The notes below the pieces were generated by a model. The model did no database searches. It was given only the letters and a program-made list of their open reading frames with translations, and was not told the origin of the DNA. From assembly GCA_038749595.1 (NCBI GenBank), contig JBCDHW010000015.1, positions 1 through 45,139 on the forward strand: 45,139 nucleotides of DNA, written 5' to 3'. The DNA comes from Parvularcula sp038749595 (GTDB lineage: Bacteria; Pseudomonadota; Alphaproteobacteria; Caulobacterales; Parvularculaceae). A program made the translations under genes and the position numbers. Positions 42,758 to 45,139 of this stretch are shown piece by piece (position 1 is the stretch's first letter; every line of letters begins with the position of its first letter).

Positions 42758-43032
42758 TGCGCATCGCCCGAATCACGTATGCCGTTGTGGTCACAATGTA
42801 TTTTTCGTTCTGCGGACTCATCAGTGCTCTGATTATCGCAGGAGACTACTCAAACGGAAGCATTCCGCTCGCAATCGCGATGGGGCTGATGACTGTTCCG
42901 AGCGGCGTCGCTGGATTGGTGGTTGGTTTCGCACCAACCGGTGTTGCACAAGTTGTTCTCGGTGCTTCAACCATAGGGCTTTACGGTGCGATAATATTGA
43001 TTGGCATACGCCTTTTTCGTCGAAACGGTTAG
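42757..43032 (+). CDS. Small membrane protein (91 aa)
   Basis: A hydrophobic protein with three predicted helices (about 5-30, 38-60 and 65-86) and a basic C-terminal tail (RLFRRNG). No family recognised. I use the ATG at 42757, which overlaps the thioesterase stop by one base (TGATG); a GTG one codon earlier is also possible. By eye it is more AT-rich than its neighbours, which may indicate recent gain or simply its membrane codons. It shares TTAG with the stop of the convergent methyltransferase gene. Confidence 0.6.
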   Translation: MRIARITYAVVVTMYFSFCGLISALIIAGDYSNGSIPLAIAMGLMTVPSGVAGLVVGFAPTGVAQVVLGASTIGLYGAIILIGIRLFRRNG

Positions 43033-44114
43033 CTACAGCCGGCCCTAAACCCCGAGGCCTTCGATAGGAAGCCCAAACGCTCGCCGTCAGGAAGCAGTCC
43101 AACCTCGCTGAACAGCGCGGCCAAGTCCTCCTGGCAATAGCTGTCATAGTACGGCTCATGAAACGCCATCGGGAACGTTTCGAGCAACAGGTCCATTGAT
43201 GTGTCCCCGTACTGAACACTGTCAAGGTGCACATAAAGCCCACCCGGCTTCAGCACCCGCGCGAACTCCTTTGCCACCTCGCGGCGCACCTTCGGCGGCA
43301 GCTCGTGGAAAAGATAGACCGTGGTCAGAATATCAAGCGAATTATCTTCGAATGGGAGTTTCTCTGCTGCCGCTTCAATAAAGCGAATATTCCGTGCACC
43401 CTTCGCCGACTTTTTGGCCCGCTCGAGATAAGGCGCCGACAGATCGACGGCGGAGATCGCAAGGTCAGGATCATTATCGACAATATCGCTGAGGAGCGGC
43501 GCCGTCCCGCAAGCAACATCAGCAAACTGAATATCCGCTGACGCCCGACCCTCTGCTTTCAACCGCCGCACTTCATCCATAATCAGCGGCAGCGCGCGCC
43601 GCCGCATCGCGCCCGCCGCTCCAGTGAAAAGCACCTCGACCTGCGTTTCGTAAACCTGGGCTGAGCGATCCGATAACCAACCGTCCGTCTGGAAATGAAA
43701 ATTCTGGCGGTAGTAGTTGGGCAGATCATCCGGCGCATCTTCCCGGACCTCCACCCCGCCGCCCTTGCGGTTCGCACGCGCGCTCACCGCCCGAGCTTCT
43801 TCAATATAGTCGCGGACATTGCGCACGGCGCGGAGCGGGTTCGGCCGTTCCCGAAACTCCCGAGGAAACTTGTACACGCCTGCACGAATGTCATCCCACT
43901 CGTCGCGGAAGACTTGGCTAAATTCGCGTTGCATGTCGCTCGACGCTGGCAAACCGCTCCGCAACGGCGTCGGCGCTTCGCCCGGTTTCGTCAGAGGCCC
44001 AACGATATGGCGGCCGAGCACATAAAACGCGCCGAACCAGCCAACTTTTGCCATGGAGCCCGCGCGATACTGCGCCGCGCGCATACGGGTTTCGAGTGCA
44101 CCAGCAAGTCCCAT
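43029..44114 (-). CDS. Class I SAM-dependent methyltransferase (361 aa)
   Basis: A two-part protein. The N-terminal ~190 residues resemble no domain I know; they have a hydrophobic patch near residues 20-40. The C-terminal ~165 residues are a Methyltransf_11/25-type domain with motif I FADVACGTAPLL, motif II-like ISAVDLSAPYLE, and motif with FHELPPKVRREV. The substrate is unknown; similar proteins methylate quinones, lipids or small metabolites. The start is the ATG at 44114 with GGAGG upstream; an ATG ten codons earlier lacks a ribosome site. Confidence 0.82.
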   Translation of the reverse strand: MGLAGALETRMRAAQYRAGSMAKVGWFGAFYVLGRHIVGPLTKPGEAPTPLRSGLPASSDMQREFSQVFRDEWDDIRAGVYKFPREFRERPNPLRAVRNVRDYIEEARAVSARANRKGGGVEVREDAPDDLPNYYRQNFHFQTDGWLSDRSAQVYETQVEVLFTGAAGAMRRRALPLIMDEVRRLKAEGRASADIQFADVACGTAPLLSDIVDNDPDLAISAVDLSAPYLERAKKSAKGARNIRFIEAAAEKLPFEDNSLDILTTVYLFHELPPKVRREVAKEFARVLKPGGLYVHLDSVQYGDTSMDLLLETFPMAFHEPYYDSYCQEDLAALFSEVGLLPDGERLGFLSKASGFRAGCS

Positions 44115-44195
44115 GAAAGCCTCCGTTATATCCGCGCCAAGCATAACACAAAGACCGCCGCGATCATGAACCCCAAACCGGAAGGATAGTCGCAG

Positions 44196-44936
44196 TCAGC
44201 CGCTTGGCGATTTGACGGCGTGAAGCAGAAACTCCGTCGTTCCCTCTCCGCCAAGGATTGGGCTGGTGGCCACACCGCGCGTCGCCCAACCGCGCTCCGC
44301 CAGGAACGGGATGACCTTCGCATCAATAAACGCGCGCTGTTCGTCGATGGGCGTTAGCACACGGCCCTTTTTTCCAATAGCATCTCGCCCGAGCTCAAAT
44401 TGCGGTTTGACCAACGTCACCAATTCCGCGCGCTCCGCCGTGCACGCCATAATCGGCGGCAGGGCTTTCATGATGCTGATGAAGCTCACATCACAGACGA
44501 TCAGCGTGGGCGCTTCGATAAGAATTGATCTGTCTACGTCGCGGGCATGGGTCCCTTCGTGGCTCGAAACGCGCGGGTGATCTTTTAGGCTCGGGTGCAG
44601 CTGATCCCGGCCCACATCAATCGCATAAACACGCTTCGCGTCTCGGCGGAGTAGTACCTCGGTAAAGCCTCCCGTCGACGAACCCAGGTCCACCGCAATG
44701 CAACCCCTTGGATCTACATCGAAATATTCAAGACCATGGACAAGTTTGAGGGCGGCGCGGGAGACATAGTCATGCGCTTCGGGCGCGACAGATACCTCCG
44801 TATCGTGATCAATCTGGCTGCTCGCTTTGCGCGAAGTGACGCCATCGACAGAAACATGCCCCGCCTTGATCAACGCCTGGGCCCGCGCCCGGCTGGGGGC
44901 CAAACCGCGCTCGACCAACGCTTGGTCGAGCCGCAT
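44196..44936 (-). CDS. tlyA: TlyA family RNA methyltransferase (246 aa)
   Basis: A putative rRNA 2'-O-methyltransferase of the TlyA (hemolysin A-like) family. An S4 RNA-binding domain (about 1-60) is followed by a FtsJ-like methyltransferase domain with DLGSSTGGFTEVLL (SAM motif I), AIDVG and LVKPQFE. The Mycobacterium TlyA protein methylates 16S and 23S rRNA; the target here is not shown. It begins three bases after the dxs stop on the same strand, a frequent alphaproteobacterial pair. Confidence 0.93.
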   Translation of the reverse strand: MRLDQALVERGLAPSRARAQALIKAGHVSVDGVTSRKASSQIDHDTEVSVAPEAHDYVSRAALKLVHGLEYFDVDPRGCIAVDLGSSTGGFTEVLLRRDAKRVYAIDVGRDQLHPSLKDHPRVSSHEGTHARDVDRSILIEAPTLIVCDVSFISIMKALPPIMACTAERAELVTLVKPQFELGRDAIGKKGRVLTPIDEQRAFIDAKVIPFLAERGWATRGVATSPILGGEGTTEFLLHAVKSPSG

Positions 44937-44939
44937 GGG

Positions 44940-45139
44940 TCAGGCCCGGACCTCAGCTGCCGCCGAGTCTTGCGCGAACAAGATCAGTGCACGGCGTTCA
45001 ATATCCCCCGCCATGAGCTGGGCTTGTTCGTACATTTCTTTTGGGGAGGCTTGGTCTTGGTAGATGTCGGGGAGGGTCATGGTTTGGACCCGGAGGGCGT
45101 TCCTTGCGCCGAGGAGGCCTTCGGCGGTGAGGAAGTGGA
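44940..45139 (-). CDS. dxs: 1-deoxy-D-xylulose-5-phosphate synthase, C-terminal end (partial)
   Basis: The last 65 or so codons of dxs enter from the right edge on the minus strand. The translation includes FLTAEGLLGARNALRVQT, then MTLPDIYQDQASPKEMYEQA, matching the Dxs C-terminal domain (usual VRPMVLPDRFIDQ-PEKMYAEAGL pattern). Dxs makes DXP, the first intermediate of the MEP isoprenoid pathway, from pyruvate and glyceraldehyde 3-phosphate with TPP. The gene's start lies outside the window. It is the upstream partner of tlyA. Confidence 0.88.
   Translation of the reverse strand, partial: HFLTAEGLLGARNALRVQTMTLPDIYQDQASPKEMYEQAQLMAGDIERRALILFAQDSAAAEVRA

Noticed and set aside
1..45139. CRISPR array, prophage, insertion sequence or toxin-antitoxin pair
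   Set aside because: No regularly spaced repeats, integrase, transposase or paired small toxin and antitoxin genes are seen. The window is core chromosome.

Overview
The window is chromosomal DNA from a GC-rich alphaproteobacterium. It is gene-dense and made almost entirely of housekeeping genes. Pointers to the class are a primase (DnaG) without its zinc ligands, the carA / yqeY-dnaG-rpoD block, the dxs-tlyA pair, aerobic cobaltochelatase CobT, and short proteins ending in PEP/VPLPA-CTERM-type tails. A Parvularcula- or Hyphomonas-like marine lineage would fit, but that is an inference. I see no prophage, transposase, CRISPR array, rRNA or tRNA.

Layout. (1) 299-6460: cobT with a coupled phytase-esterase-like gene; then on the minus strand a six-helix membrane protein and rpmB; a DUF3108 gene; and a LysM/LytM (NlpD/DipM-like) envelope protein. 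(2) 6592-9572: rnr (RNase R), convergent with the first CTERM protein. (3) 9640-15358: carA divergent from yqeY-dnaG-rpoD, closed by a clear terminator. (4) 15428-24287: an ABA4-like membrane protein and a 30-residue membrane peptide. These are followed by a minus-strand operon msbA-eamA-ampD, divergent from a lipid A operon kdtA(waaA)-lpxK-lpxL, and by a MerA-like flavoprotein disulfide reductase. (5) 24384-31776: rpmH-rnpA-yidC, a palindrome-rich intergenic element, then metG, a MipA/OmpV-like porin and parC on the minus strand. (6) 31863-34644: cfa flanked by two further CTERM proteins. (7) 34703-40312: divergent kdsA and kdsD (Kdo synthesis), a hybrid histidine kinase, a DNA photolyase and an unexplained 321-bp gap. 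(8) 40313-43032: an alpha/beta-hydrolase-OsmC fusion, then a tightly coupled run of chorismate mutase, two hotdog thioesterases and a small membrane protein. (9) 43029-45139: a SAM methyltransferase, tlyA and the 3' end of dxs.

Themes. Outer-membrane construction recurs: kdsA, kdsD, waaA, lpxK, lpxL, msbA, yidC, the LytM factor, AmpD and MipA. Genome compaction is strong. Many same-strand genes overlap by ATGA or GTGA, and five of eight convergent pairs overlap or abut at their stop codons.

Nothing here is clearly a new defence or mobile system. The items most worth checking are the chorismate mutase-thioesterase-thioesterase-membrane protein run, the hairpin in the rnr leader, the palindromic element after yidC with a partial relative upstream of cobT, and the three dispersed CTERM proteins whose sorting enzyme lies outside the window.
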